From: Bradymonadales bacterium | GTDB taxonomy: Bacteria > Myxococcota_A > Bradymonadia > JAFGEP01 | Direction: 5' to 3' | Length of the DNA stretch: 64,000 bases | Assembly: GCA_016931535.1 (NCBI GenBank) | Contig: JAFGEP010000096.1 | Location: 230,091-294,090 of the forward strand | In this document: positions 50,674 through 59,235 of the stretch, in pieces | Layout of the letters: each line of letters starts with the position of its first letter | Position numbering within the stretch: the first letter of the stretch is position 1 | Notes under the pieces: model-generated | Database searches by the model: none | What the model was told of the DNA's origin: nothing | What the model saw: the letters and a program-made list of their open reading frames with translations, nothing else | Made by a program: the position numbers and the translations under genes

Positions 50674-51399
50674 TCAGCCCCGTCTCCGGATGGTGCCGGT
50701 GCGGGTGATGGCGTAGCCCTCGGGGAGGTTTTCCTCGATGCTGGGTCGGTAGCCCTTCACGGTCCAGTCGGTCTGGACGATCTGCTCCAAGATGTGCATG
50801 CGGATGCGGATGCTCTCCTCCTCGCCGGCCAGGCGTTGCATGATGGGCTCCATGGCGAAGGGGTACTGAGCTTTCAGGATGGCATCGACTGCCAGAAAGC
50901 GGATCTCCTCGCTGGCATCGTCCAGCATGGGCAGCAAGGCGCGTCCCAGGCGTTCGTTCTGGTACTCGGCGGCCGTCAGCACCAGCTCATGCTTCTTTTC
51001 GGGATTGCGGGTGTACTCGGTGTCCATCTCCTCCAGCAGCTCGGAGAGGATCTCGGCGATCCGGTCTCTGGAGAGGAAATTGGACAGGACCCGCAGGGGC
51101 CAGTTGACGTTGAGGGCCGGTCCCTTCAGGTGGGCGATGGTGGGGTCGACGGCTGCGCTGCCCAGGTTGACGAGCAGGTCGTGGACCAGTTGTTTTTCTT
51201 CGGTGTCCTGGGTGTGGTTCAACAGCCTTTTTTCGAATCGTCCCAGGAGCAAGCCAACGGCCTCATCCGTGCCCAGCGAGGCGAGCTGATGGGCGGCGTA
51301 CTGGCGGTCCTGAGTCTGGGCGTAGATGTTGTGTAGCTTTTTCCCCCACTTGCGGTGCTTGCGTTGCAGGGAGCGCTCTTTGGAGAAGAAACCGGGCAT
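50674..51399 (-). CDS. HEAT-repeat-like helical protein
   Basis: The 241-residue protein is nearly all helical with HEAT/PBS-like units, for example DRQYAAHQLASLGTDEAVGL, LVNLGSAAVDPTIAHLKGP and DASEEIRFLAVDAILKAQYP. There is no signal or membrane segment. The N-terminus is rich in lysine and arginine. Such proteins are scaffolds; no partner can be named. It sits between the PEGA-like membrane protein and LdcA on the same strand. Confidence 0.75.
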   Translation of the reverse strand: MPGFFSKERSLQRKHRKWGKKLHNIYAQTQDRQYAAHQLASLGTDEAVGLLLGRFEKRLLNHTQDTEEKQLVHDLLVNLGSAAVDPTIAHLKGPALNVNWPLRVLSNFLSRDRIAEILSELLEEMDTEYTRNPEKKHELVLTAAEYQNERLGRALLPMLDDASEEIRFLAVDAILKAQYPFAMEPIMQRLAGEEESIRIRMHILEQIVQTDWTVKGYRPSIEENLPEGYAITRTGTIRRRG

Positions 51400-51437
51400 G
51401 AGACTGCTGTGATCGACAGGGTGGGGGTGATCCAGGT

Positions 51438-52898
51438 TCAGCCAGGAGTTTGCTGGTCCGCCTGAGCGGCTCCCGGGTTGGTACCCTCCACCGGTGGTTG
51501 CTCCACGGGTTCGAACTCCTCCGGAGTGAGGAGATAAAGTGCGCCAGTATCATAGGTATACCGGCATTTCTCCCAGAACGGGGCTTCCTCGGCCACCCCC
51601 TCTACCGGCTGGCAGGAGTACATGTGGCTGTAGATGCCGGTTCCCAGCGCCAGGTATCCCTCCATCTCGACTCGTAGAGGGACACCGCGGAAGGAGAGGG
51701 TGATCGGTCGTCGCTGGGGCTCCTGAGGCACCTCGGGGGTGTCGGTCGGCGGAGCTTGCTCAGCCATAGGTGTCGGTTGGGCACCGAATTCGGTGGCGGG
51801 CCGGGGTGGATAGTCGCTGAATGTGACCGGAGTGAGAAGGGGTCTTCCGGCGTCATCGGTCAGCAGCGTGTTGTTGTAGTACACCATCGCACCCGGCGGT
51901 TCGGTGCGTACGGTGATCTCGCCGATCAGCTCGGGGATCATCGAGCTGGGGTTCAGGCGGAGGGCAAGCTCGGCGGCAGCTTCGGGGGTGGGTTCGAGGA
52001 TCTGGTTGAGCTCGAGGTAGTAGGCACCGGTGTCCTGGTCCTGGAACCATCGGGTAGCGGCATGGTCGTAGGGGAACAGCTCGATGCGTTCTTCCTGGTA
52101 GTTCGGCAGCGAGACATAGACCACATGGTGCTCCCGCACGTCGAGGTTCTCGAAGGCCGCGGGGCTGCGGGTTTCGACCAACGCTCCCGCTCTGGCAGGA
52201 TGCCTGACATATCCCGCTTCGCCATCCACGCGGATCAGGCCATAGCTGGGCCGAGTGGCGACGGACAGACGCCCGTACTTGGGTTGCTGCGCCAGCCATT
52301 CCCGTCGGATGCGTTCGGCTTCCTGCCGGCGTCTTTCCTGGCGCTGGGTCTGAATATCCTCTCCCTGCAACAAAGGCAGCACATCCTGGCGCTTGTCCGA
52401 GGGGACGAGCAGGTAGGCGACCGCCAGCCCTACCACGCTGATGACCAGGACGATGATCACACGGAGCGCCGTGCTCCTAAAAATGGTGGGTTTGATCGGT
52501 TCTTCGTCCTCATCGAGCAAGGCGCTCACCTCGCCCTCCTCCGACAGCGGGTCACCGGGATCCGACAGGGAAAAAACCCGGTCAAGCCCCGTCTTTTGCA
52601 GCTCCAACATGGCCGAACCGACCGCCACCGAGGTCGGGGGAACCGCCTTTCGGGATGGGGCGGCCTTTTCCTGGACGGCCACCGCCTCGGGGGGTGTTGG
52701 TCTGGCGGGTGCCACGGCTTGTGGCTCCCGTGCCACCGCTGGCTGACGAGGGGGAGTCGTGGGCGGTGGGGGAGGCTGGTTCTCCGGTTTGGCGCCTTTC
52801 GATGGTTTGGGTGAGGTGTCGTCTACCCCCATCTCCAGCGCCAGCGCCTCGATGATCTCATCCGCGGAGGGAGTTTTCTTGGGATTGTCATTCGACAT
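51438..52898 (-). CDS. single-pass membrane protein with PEGA-like C-terminal domain
   Basis: The 486-residue protein starts at ATG 52898 (MSNDNPKK), behind CCGGAG. A Pro/Ala-rich cytoplasmic part (about 1-145) precedes one membrane helix (IIVLVISVVGLAVAYLLV). The external part has two PEGA-like beta segments, RLSVATRPSYGLIRVDGEAG and ITVRTEPPGAMVYYNN, then a Cys-containing tail with YSCQPVEGV. PEGA domains are thought to act in surface or wall-linked proteins. The tail of the kinase at 14986..17244 has a related look. It diverges from the MATE gene. Confidence 0.72.
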   Translation of the reverse strand: MSNDNPKKTPSADEIIEALALEMGVDDTSPKPSKGAKPENQPPPPPTTPPRQPAVAREPQAVAPARPTPPEAVAVQEKAAPSRKAVPPTSVAVGSAMLELQKTGLDRVFSLSDPGDPLSEEGEVSALLDEDEEPIKPTIFRSTALRVIIVLVISVVGLAVAYLLVPSDKRQDVLPLLQGEDIQTQRQERRRQEAERIRREWLAQQPKYGRLSVATRPSYGLIRVDGEAGYVRHPARAGALVETRSPAAFENLDVREHHVVYVSLPNYQEERIELFPYDHAATRWFQDQDTGAYYLELNQILEPTPEAAAELALRLNPSSMIPELIGEITVRTEPPGAMVYYNNTLLTDDAGRPLLTPVTFSDYPPRPATEFGAQPTPMAEQAPPTDTPEVPQEPQRRPITLSFRGVPLRVEMEGYLALGTGIYSHMYSCQPVEGVAEEAPFWEKCRYTYDTGALYLLTPEEFEPVEQPPVEGTNPGAAQADQQTPG

Positions 52899-53223
52899 GA
52901 GCGAAGTGTCTCCGGTGGAATTCAAATCGACCCGCCACCCGATCACGGGTCCTCCAAGACTGCGGAAGATACTTCTGCACCGACATCAGTGTCAACCGAA
53001 CCTATCGCTGCCCCCCATTGGCAACCGGTGGTGGGACGATCCGCTCTCCAGCACCGACAGGGGGCAAAAGGGGTCGATCTCCTCGGATTTGCTCGGTTAC
53101 TTGCTTGGCGGCCGGGTGGTTGTGCGAGGCGTTGGCACGATCCCTGGCGACTGCAGTGCATGGCGCGCGTTCCGGTAGACGAGTCAGTTGACTCTCTCGC
53201 CAAAGCGCACGTATGGAGGGGCC
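52899..53223. other. 325-base divergent intergenic region upstream of MATE gene
   Basis: No gene was found. It holds the promoters of the divergent PEGA-like and MATE genes. The one clear element is the palindrome at 53181-53194. Confidence 0.5.
53181..53194. promoter_or_regulatory. palindrome GAGTCA-GT-TGACTC, possible operator
   Basis: A perfect 6-bp inverted repeat with 2-base spacing contains a -35-like TTGACT (53188-53193) and lies about 30 bases before the MATE start. A repressor or activator could bind here; no regulator gene adjoins. Confidence 0.4.
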
Positions 53224-54603
53224 ATGTCATCCGACGCCATCGACACTCGGCTGGTTGTGGGATCTTTGAGCAGGAACCTGGTTCGGCTCTCCGGGCCGGT
53301 GATCGCGTCCCATCTGATCCAGTACCTGTTCGAGGTGGTGGATCTGGCCTGGATTGGCCACCTGCCACACGCCGAGACGGCGTTGGCCGCCTTGACCGTG
53401 TGCACCTTCATCGCCTGGCTCATGGAAGGGGTGATCGGTCTGATCACCATCGGCGCCACCACGCTGGTCGCCCGCCACATCGGCGCGGGCCAGACGGATC
53501 GGGCCCGGCAGGCGGCCAGCGAGGTGCTGAGCTTCGGGCTTCCCTTTGGCATCCTGGTGGCCGCTCTGGGGTTGGCGACCATGGATATCCTGTGCGACCA
53601 CTTGGGGCTGTCGGCACAGGTCGCCCTGGAGACGAAGAGCTACCTCAGGCTGCTATACCCGAGCTTCCTGTTGTCGTTCTGGATATGGGCCTTCAGCGCC
53701 GGGCAGCAGGGGGCCGGGGATACCGTCACCCCCTTCAAGATCGGCCTGTTGGCCTTCGGGCTGAACGTGGGGCTCGATCCCCTCCTGATCTACGGTCTGG
53801 GCCCCATTCCCGCTTTCGGCCTGGAGGGGGCCGCCATGGCCTCCCTGACCGCCAAGGCGACCGCGATCCTGGCCTTCACCTGGCTTGCCCGGCGGGGGCG
53901 ACTGCTGATTGATCCGGCCACGATCCGATTCCGGCTGCGTCCGAGCACCATCGCGGCCTGTGCCCGGATCGGATGGCCGATCGCCCTGCTGGGTATCGTC
54001 TTCATGGCGATCCACCTCGAGCTGGTCAAGATCATCGCACCCTTTGGCGCTGCGGCCATCGCCGCACTGGGCATCGGCGGTCGGATCGAGGGGGTGACCT
54101 ATGTGACCGCCCAGGGGATCGGGATAGCGACCCAGACGATGGTGAGTCAGAACCTGGGGGCCAACCAGCCACAACGGGCTCAGCGCTCCGCCTGGCTGGC
54201 GATGGCCCTGGCCTCGGGGGTAGGTCTGGTGGTCGGGACCTTGCTGCTCTTTTTCCCCGCTCTGCTGGTCAGGCCGCTCGCCTCAGGCGCCTCCCCGCAG
54301 GCCATCAGGGAGGCGATGACCTATTGCCGGGTCGTCTCCTTCACGCAGCTGTTCATGTCCTGGGAGCTGATCATGACGGGCGCCTTCGCCGGTGTGGGCT
54401 ACACCTTGCCGGCCATGCTGAACTCGGTGCCGATCACCTTGTCGCGGATCCCTTTTGCCCATTACCTGGTTCGATTGGGCCTGGGGAGCACCGGGGTCTA
54501 CTGGGCCATCGCCCTCACCTGCGCTTTGCGCGGCATCGTGGCCGTGGTATGGTTCCGCTTCGGCCGGTGGCGCCGTCGCTACCTCGGCCGATCGCCAGCA
54601 TGA
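53224..54603 (+). CDS. MATE-family efflux transporter
   Basis: The 459-residue protein has about twelve hydrophobic segments in two halves, typical of MATE exporters driven by a Na+ or H+ gradient. Family marks are LSGPVIASHLIQYLFEVVDL near the N-terminus, TTLVARHIGAGQTDRAR, QQGAGDTVTPFKIGLLAFGL, and the second-half TQTMVSQNLGANQPQRAQRS. ATG 53224 follows GGAGGGG. The substrate cannot be predicted. The upstream palindrome suggests regulated expression. Confidence 0.93.
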   Translation: MSSDAIDTRLVVGSLSRNLVRLSGPVIASHLIQYLFEVVDLAWIGHLPHAETALAALTVCTFIAWLMEGVIGLITIGATTLVARHIGAGQTDRARQAASEVLSFGLPFGILVAALGLATMDILCDHLGLSAQVALETKSYLRLLYPSFLLSFWIWAFSAGQQGAGDTVTPFKIGLLAFGLNVGLDPLLIYGLGPIPAFGLEGAAMASLTAKATAILAFTWLARRGRLLIDPATIRFRLRPSTIAACARIGWPIALLGIVFMAIHLELVKIIAPFGAAAIAALGIGGRIEGVTYVTAQGIGIATQTMVSQNLGANQPQRAQRSAWLAMALASGVGLVVGTLLLFFPALLVRPLASGASPQAIREAMTYCRVVSFTQLFMSWELIMTGAFAGVGYTLPAMLNSVPITLSRIPFAHYLVRLGLGSTGVYWAIALTCALRGIVAVVWFRFGRWRRRYLGRSPA

Positions 54604-54775
54604 AAGGTGGCGCCCTCGTGATCCCTTGCCGAGCAGGCGGGGACTGTTGGTGAGGAGCTGTCCTCACATCCGCTGGGATGTCCCGAGGTTCTCCTTTTTG
54701 ACCAGAGATGGTCTGGGATCCAGGGAGCAGGGCGCAAGCGGAAGTCATCGCCCCTCACCCCGGGAGGGCTGGAGC

Positions 54776-55633
54776 ATGTCGAGCAGTCGGATGGAGGTCG
54801 GGGAGATCCGAGAGGCGATCGCCGAGCAGTTTCACCAGCCCTCGTCGATGCTGGGAGAGGAGACGCTCCGGCTGGTCACCGAGTTCTTGGCTGCCCTGAA
54901 CCGCGGCGAGCTGCGGGCGGCTCATCGGGACGAGCAGGGCGGCTGGACCGCGGATGTGGTGGTGAAGCAGGGGATCCTGCTGGCTTTTCGGGCCGGTACC
55001 TTGACCCGAAAGGAGCAACCGCCGTTTTTCTGGAGCGACAAGAGCACCCTGCCGCTGCGCACCATTGACCCCTTCCAACACAACTTGCGGCTGGTCCCCG
55101 GCGGAAGCAGCATCCGGGAAGGATGCTACCTGGGCCAGAACGTCGTCTGCATGCCACCGATGTACATCAACATCGGGGCCTGGGTGGACGACGACACCAT
55201 GATCGACAGCCACGTGCTCATCGGCTCCTGCGCCCAGATCGGGAAACGGGTACACCTGTCGGCCGGTGCACAGATCGGGGGGGTGCTCGAGCCGGTCGGC
55301 GCGGTGCCGGTCGTGATCGAGGACAACGTCCTGGTGGGAGGCAACGCGGGCATCTTCGAGGGTACCATCGTGCGCCAGGGGGCGGTTGTCGGAGCGGGGA
55401 CCATCCTGACCCGCACGATGCCGGTGTACGACCTCGTCAAGGAGCGGGTGATCGAGGCCGGCCCCGGCGAAGCCCTGGACATTCCGGAGCGGGCGGTGGT
55501 GGTGCCAGGATCGCGTCCTGCCCGGGGCTCGTTCGCCCACCAGGCCGGGCTGCAGGTCTACACCCCCCTCATCATCAAGTACCGGGACGAGGGCACCGAG
55601 GCCAGGACAGCGCTCTCGGAAGACCTCCGCTGA
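54776..55633 (+). CDS. dapD: tetrahydrodipicolinate N-succinyltransferase
   Basis: DapD adds succinyl-CoA to tetrahydrodipicolinate in the lysine/meso-diaminopimelate pathway. The 285-residue protein starts at ATG 54776 behind GGGAGG. It has the N-terminal helical part and the left-handed beta-helix with DTMIDSHVLIGSCAQIGKRV, HLSAGAQIGGVLEPVGAVPV and the closing VYTPLIIKYRD. The match to bacterial DapD, rather than the acetylating DapH, rests on IGGVLEP and the length. No other dap gene is near. Confidence 0.93.
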   Translation: MSSSRMEVGEIREAIAEQFHQPSSMLGEETLRLVTEFLAALNRGELRAAHRDEQGGWTADVVVKQGILLAFRAGTLTRKEQPPFFWSDKSTLPLRTIDPFQHNLRLVPGGSSIREGCYLGQNVVCMPPMYINIGAWVDDDTMIDSHVLIGSCAQIGKRVHLSAGAQIGGVLEPVGAVPVVIEDNVLVGGNAGIFEGTIVRQGAVVGAGTILTRTMPVYDLVKERVIEAGPGEALDIPERAVVVPGSRPARGSFAHQAGLQVYTPLIIKYRDEGTEARTALSEDLR

Positions 55634-55729
55634 CCCTGTTCTCTGGCCACCTCGTCCGAACAGCAGCGCCTCCAGGTGGCGAGCGAGAGGGGTGCACCGG
55701 GCAGGGCCGCCACATCGCCCATTGGCCGG

Positions 55730-58309
55730 TCACTTCTTGCGGAACACCAGCTCCTCGCCCTGCCGGCCAACCAGGATGATGTCCTGGGGTCGGAAGTCAC
55801 CCGATAGCAGCCGCCTGGCCAGCGGATCCTGGATCAGCTTGGCGATGGCCCTCTTGAGCGGCCTGGCGCCGTAGACCGGATCGTACCCCTTGTCAGCTAC
55901 GAGCTGGACGGCGTCCGGGGTCAACTCGAGCTGGAGCTGACGCTCCGCCAGTTGGCGGCGCAGGCGGGCAAGCTGGATCTCGACGATCCGATCCATGTGC
56001 TCCCGTTCCAGGGCGTGAAAGATGATGATGTCGTCCACCCGGTTCAGAAACTCGGGGCGGAAGAGCTGCCGGACCTCGTGTAGGACCAGCTCCTCCATCC
56101 GCTGTCGGTCCTTCGGCCCGAAATTCTGGATATGGGTAGAGCCGATATTGCTCGTCATGATGACGACCGAGTTGCGGAAGTCCACGGTCCGCCCTTTCCC
56201 GTCGGTCAGACGTCCGTCGTCCAGAAGCTGCAACAGCAGGTTGAACACCTCGGGGTGGGCCTTCTCCACCTCGTCCAGGAGGATGACGCTGTAGGGCCGC
56301 CTTCGGACCTGCTCGGTGAGGTATCCGCCCTCCTCGTAACCCACGTAGCCGGGTGGGGCGCCGATGAAGCGGGCCACCGAGTGCCGTTCCTGGTACTCCG
56401 ACATGTCGATGCGGACCAGGTTGTTCTCGTCGTCGAAGAGGAACTCGGCAAGACATCTTGCCAGCTCGGTTTTTCCCACCCCGGTGGGTCCCAAGAAGAG
56501 GAAGCTGCCGATGGGTCGGTTGGGATCCGACAGACCGCTGCGGGAGCGGCGGACGGCGTCGGCCACGGCGCTGACCGCCTGGTCCTGACCCACCAGCCGT
56601 TGGTGGATGCGCTCCTCCATGCCCAACAGCTTGTCCTGCTCCCCTTCCAGCATCTTGGCCACCGGGATGCCGGTCCAGCTGGACACCACGGCGGCGATGT
56701 CCTCGTCGGTCACCTCTTCCCGCAGGAAGGATCCGGTCTCTTGGATCCGGGCGAGCTCTTCACGTAAATTATCAATTTCCTTGTGTTTTTCGGATAGCTC
56801 TCCGTACTTGATGCGGCTGGCTGCTTCGTACTCGGCGCGGCGTTCGGCCTGCTCGAGCTGGAACTTCAGGTTTTCAACCGCGCTCTTGGCCTCCTTCAGC
56901 CGTTGGATGACCTCCCGTTCGCGCATCCACTGGCTCTTCATGGCAGCCACCTTCTCCCTCGCTTCGGCGATCTTGCGTCCGACCAGCTCCAGTCGGGTCC
57001 TGGAGGCCTCGTCGGTTTCCCTCTTGAGGGCTTCTCGCTCGATCTCCAGGGAGGTGATGCGGCGCTCGGCATCGTCGATCTCGGAGGGGAGGCTTTCGAC
57101 CTCCATTTTCAGGCGTGCGGCGGCTTCGTCCACCAGGTCGATGGCCTTGTCAGGTAGAAAGCGGTCGCTGATGTAGCGGTTGGAAAGCTGGGCGGCCGCC
57201 ACGATGGCGCCATCGGTGATGCGGATCCCGTGGTGGACTTCGTACTTTTCCCTCAGGCCGCGAAGGATGGTGATGGTCTCCTCGACCGATGGCTCGTCCA
57301 CCAGGACCGGCTGGAATCGGCGCTCCAGGGCGGCGTCCTTCTCTACGTGTTTTTGATACTCGTTGAGGGTGGTGGCTCCGATGCAGCGCAACTCCCCTCT
57401 GGCCAGCGCCGGCTTGAGCATGTTGCTGGCGTCCATGGCTCCTTCGGCGGCGCCGGCGCCCACCAGGGTGTGCAGCTCGTCGATGAAGAGGATGATCTGA
57501 CCCTCGGCCTCGTTGATCTCCTTGAGAACCGCCTTGAGTCGGTCCTCGAACTCGCCGCGGAACTTGGTGCCGGCGATCAAGGCACCCAGGTCCAAGGCCA
57601 CTACCCTCTTGTCCTTCAGGCTGTCGGGGACGTCGTGATGGGCGATGCGCTGGGCGATCCCTTCCACGATGGCGGTCTTGCCGGTTCCCGGCTCCCCGAT
57701 CAGCACCGGGTTGTTCTTGGTTCGGCGTGAGAGCACCTGTAACGCTCGTCTGATCTCGTTGTCTCGCCCGATGACCGGGTCGAGCTTCCCTCGACGGGCC
57801 AGGTCGGTCAGGTCTCGGGTGTAGCGATCGAGCGCGCGGTACTTGCCCTCCGGTTCGGGGTCGGTCACCCGCTGGGATCCGCGTACTTCGCTGAGGGCCT
57901 GTAGAATCTGCTCCTTGCCGACCCCTGCCTGCTGGAGGATCTGTCCGGCTGAAGTGCGGGATTCCACCAAGGCCAGCAGCAGATGTTCGGTGGAGACATA
58001 CTCGTCCTTGAGCTCGTCGGCCGCCTCCAGCGCCTCGTTGAGGCACTTGTTCAGGGCATTGTCCGGGTAGACCTGCGTGTCGCCACTGGCTCTGGGAAGA
58101 CGCTGCAGCTCCTGCCGGACCCTGGACGCCATCTCTCGGGAAGCGGCTCCCAGCCTGTCCAGCAGGTTGGGGACCACCCCTTCCGGCTGAGCCAGCAGTG
58201 CGGCCAGCAGGTGCAGCGGAGTGACGGCTGGGTGCTGCAGCCGCTGCGCTTCATCCATGGCTGCCGCCAGAGCCTCTCTCGACTTGATCGTCAGCTTGTC
58301 CAGACGCAT
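55730..58309 (-). CDS. clpB: ATP-dependent disaggregase ClpB
   Basis: ClpB is a hexameric AAA+ disaggregase that works with DnaK. The 859-residue protein starts at ATG 58309 behind AAGGAGGACC. It has the N-terminal Clp-N repeats (about 5-140), the first AAA module ([13 protein letters not shown]), the coiled-coil middle domain (about 400-540), and the second module ([11 protein letters not shown], then [20 protein letters not shown]). The middle domain rules out the ClpA type. A short AT-rich patch with rare codons lies in it at about 56757-56800. Convergent with dapD. Confidence 0.96.
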   Translation of the reverse strand: MRLDKLTIKSREALAAAMDEAQRLQHPAVTPLHLLAALLAQPEGVVPNLLDRLGAASREMASRVRQELQRLPRASGDTQVYPDNALNKCLNEALEAADELKDEYVSTEHLLLALVESRTSAGQILQQAGVGKEQILQALSEVRGSQRVTDPEPEGKYRALDRYTRDLTDLARRGKLDPVIGRDNEIRRALQVLSRRTKNNPVLIGEPGTGKTAIVEGIAQRIAHHDVPDSLKDKRVVALDLGALIAGTKFRGEFEDRLKAVLKEINEAEGQIILFIDELHTLVGAGAAEGAMDASNMLKPALARGELRCIGATTLNEYQKHVEKDAALERRFQPVLVDEPSVEETITILRGLREKYEVHHGIRITDGAIVAAAQLSNRYISDRFLPDKAIDLVDEAAARLKMEVESLPSEIDDAERRITSLEIEREALKRETDEASRTRLELVGRKIAEAREKVAAMKSQWMREREVIQRLKEAKSAVENLKFQLEQAERRAEYEAASRIKYGELSEKHKEIDNLREELARIQETGSFLREEVTDEDIAAVVSSWTGIPVAKMLEGEQDKLLGMEERIHQRLVGQDQAVSAVADAVRRSRSGLSDPNRPIGSFLFLGPTGVGKTELARCLAEFLFDDENNLVRIDMSEYQERHSVARFIGAPPGYVGYEEGGYLTEQVRRRPYSVILLDEVEKAHPEVFNLLLQLLDDGRLTDGKGRTVDFRNSVVIMTSNIGSTHIQNFGPKDRQRMEELVLHEVRQLFRPEFLNRVDDIIIFHALEREHMDRIVEIQLARLRRQLAERQLQLELTPDAVQLVADKGYDPVYGARPLKRAIAKLIQDPLARRLLSGDFRPQDIILVGRQGEELVFRKK

Positions 58310-58480
58310 CGGTCCTCCTTCCGTCCCGGACGGATTTGTGTTGGCTCAGAAAGCATTTCTCTTCCGGTGAGCGGTTGGCCTGAATGGTATGGAAATGCCG
58401 AGAAGCCAGTTGATCACCGGCATGGAATTTGCTTTCATCGGCCTGGAACATAGACACGGAGTTGGGATCGTCAACCCGCC

Positions 58481-58504
58481 GGAGGGGGCGACTCTAGCCT
58501 CTGG
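58481..58504. repeat. copy 1 of a 24-bp direct repeat
   Basis: Starts GGAGGGGGCGACTCTAGC and ends CTCTGG. It matches 58558-58581 at 23 of 24 positions. The two copies flank two hairpins. Confidence 0.75.
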
Positions 58505-58513
58505 CCGGGCGAT

Positions 58514-58557
58514 CCTCCCCCGAGGCGGAGACCGGGGGAGGTGCCCGCGTAGCGGGC
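58514..58557. repeat. pair of GC-rich hairpins between the direct repeats
   Basis: The first is CCTCCCCCG (58514-58522) with CGGGGGAGG (58533-58541), a perfect 9-bp stem. The second is GCCCGC (58543-58548) with GCGGGC (58552-58557) around a 3-base loop. This is the look of a REP-like intergenic palindrome; a terminator or RNA element is possible. Confidence 0.65.
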
Positions 58558-58581
58558 GGAGGGGGCGACTCTAGCTTCTGG
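58558..58581. repeat. copy 2 of a 24-bp direct repeat
   Basis: Same as copy 1 except one base (T for C at position 19). It lies 22 bases ahead of the nucleotidyltransferase gene start. Confidence 0.75.
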
Positions 58582-58602
58582 ACACTCTGAGGACCTATCG
58601 CG

Positions 58603-59136
58603 ATGAACAACCAGAATCCGGTAAATCTCAATCAACCCCCCAGCCTCACAGAGGTGTGGTGCGCGCTGCAGGCCCTCCAAGCGGCAGATAGGCTGGGGGG
58701 GGCGCGGTTGCTGCTGGCAACCGCGGTGGGCTCCTGGGCCGAGGGCTGCTGGGAGCCGGGGCAGGATGTGGATGTACGCGCGGTCTATGTGTTGCCGACC
58801 CGATCCTACCTGTCTCTGGGCTCCTTTATGGACGAGATCGAGATCGTCGAGCCGCAAAGGGGCTGGGATCTGGACCTGGTGGCGTTCGAGGTGGAGAAGG
58901 CGGTACGTCTGATCCTGAAGGGACACGTCCCCACCTTGGGCTGGCTATGCTCGACCGAGCAGCCTCCTTCGTTGTGGTGCGACCCGGAGGCCCAGGTGCT
59001 CAGACACGTTGCACGCTGCCGAGCAGAGCAGATCGAGAGCGGCCGGAGCGATCCGGAGCCGATCCTGCCGCAGGAGCTGCATCGGTCCCTCGACCGACTG
59101 GTCATCGGGGCACGCATGGGGGAGGTCGGACGGTAA
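58603..59136 (+). CDS. COG3541-type predicted nucleotidyltransferase
   Basis: The 177-residue protein fits the DNA polymerase beta superfamily group related to YcgL. It has AVGSWAEGCWEPGQDVDVRA, with the GS and D-x-D-R pattern of the active site, then YVLPTRSYLSLGSF, WDLDLVAFEVEKAVRLILKG and a TLGWLCS segment. COG3541 members are linked to RNA repair in some genomes. The normal family size is about 240-290 residues, so the C-terminal part is short. It is transcribed toward the leftward AAA+ gene and stands alone. Its substrate is unknown. Confidence 0.72.
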   Translation: MNNQNPVNLNQPPSLTEVWCALQALQAADRLGGARLLLATAVGSWAEGCWEPGQDVDVRAVYVLPTRSYLSLGSFMDEIEIVEPQRGWDLDLVAFEVEKAVRLILKGHVPTLGWLCSTEQPPSLWCDPEAQVLRHVARCRAEQIESGRSDPEPILPQELHRSLDRLVIGARMGEVGR

Positions 59137-59235
59137 TCTCGGCGAACTCCTGGTGCGTCCAGCGACCCCTCTCGGCCCGGATGATGGCGGAACGGCCAAC
59201 CCAGCCATCACCACGAGGCCGGGACCGGCTGGGGT

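Noticed and set aside
55730..58309. ClpB as a type VI secretion ClpV
   Set aside because: Full Clp-N repeats, a middle domain and a typical ClpB second ATPase module, with no type VI genes near. The ordinary disaggregase is the simpler call.
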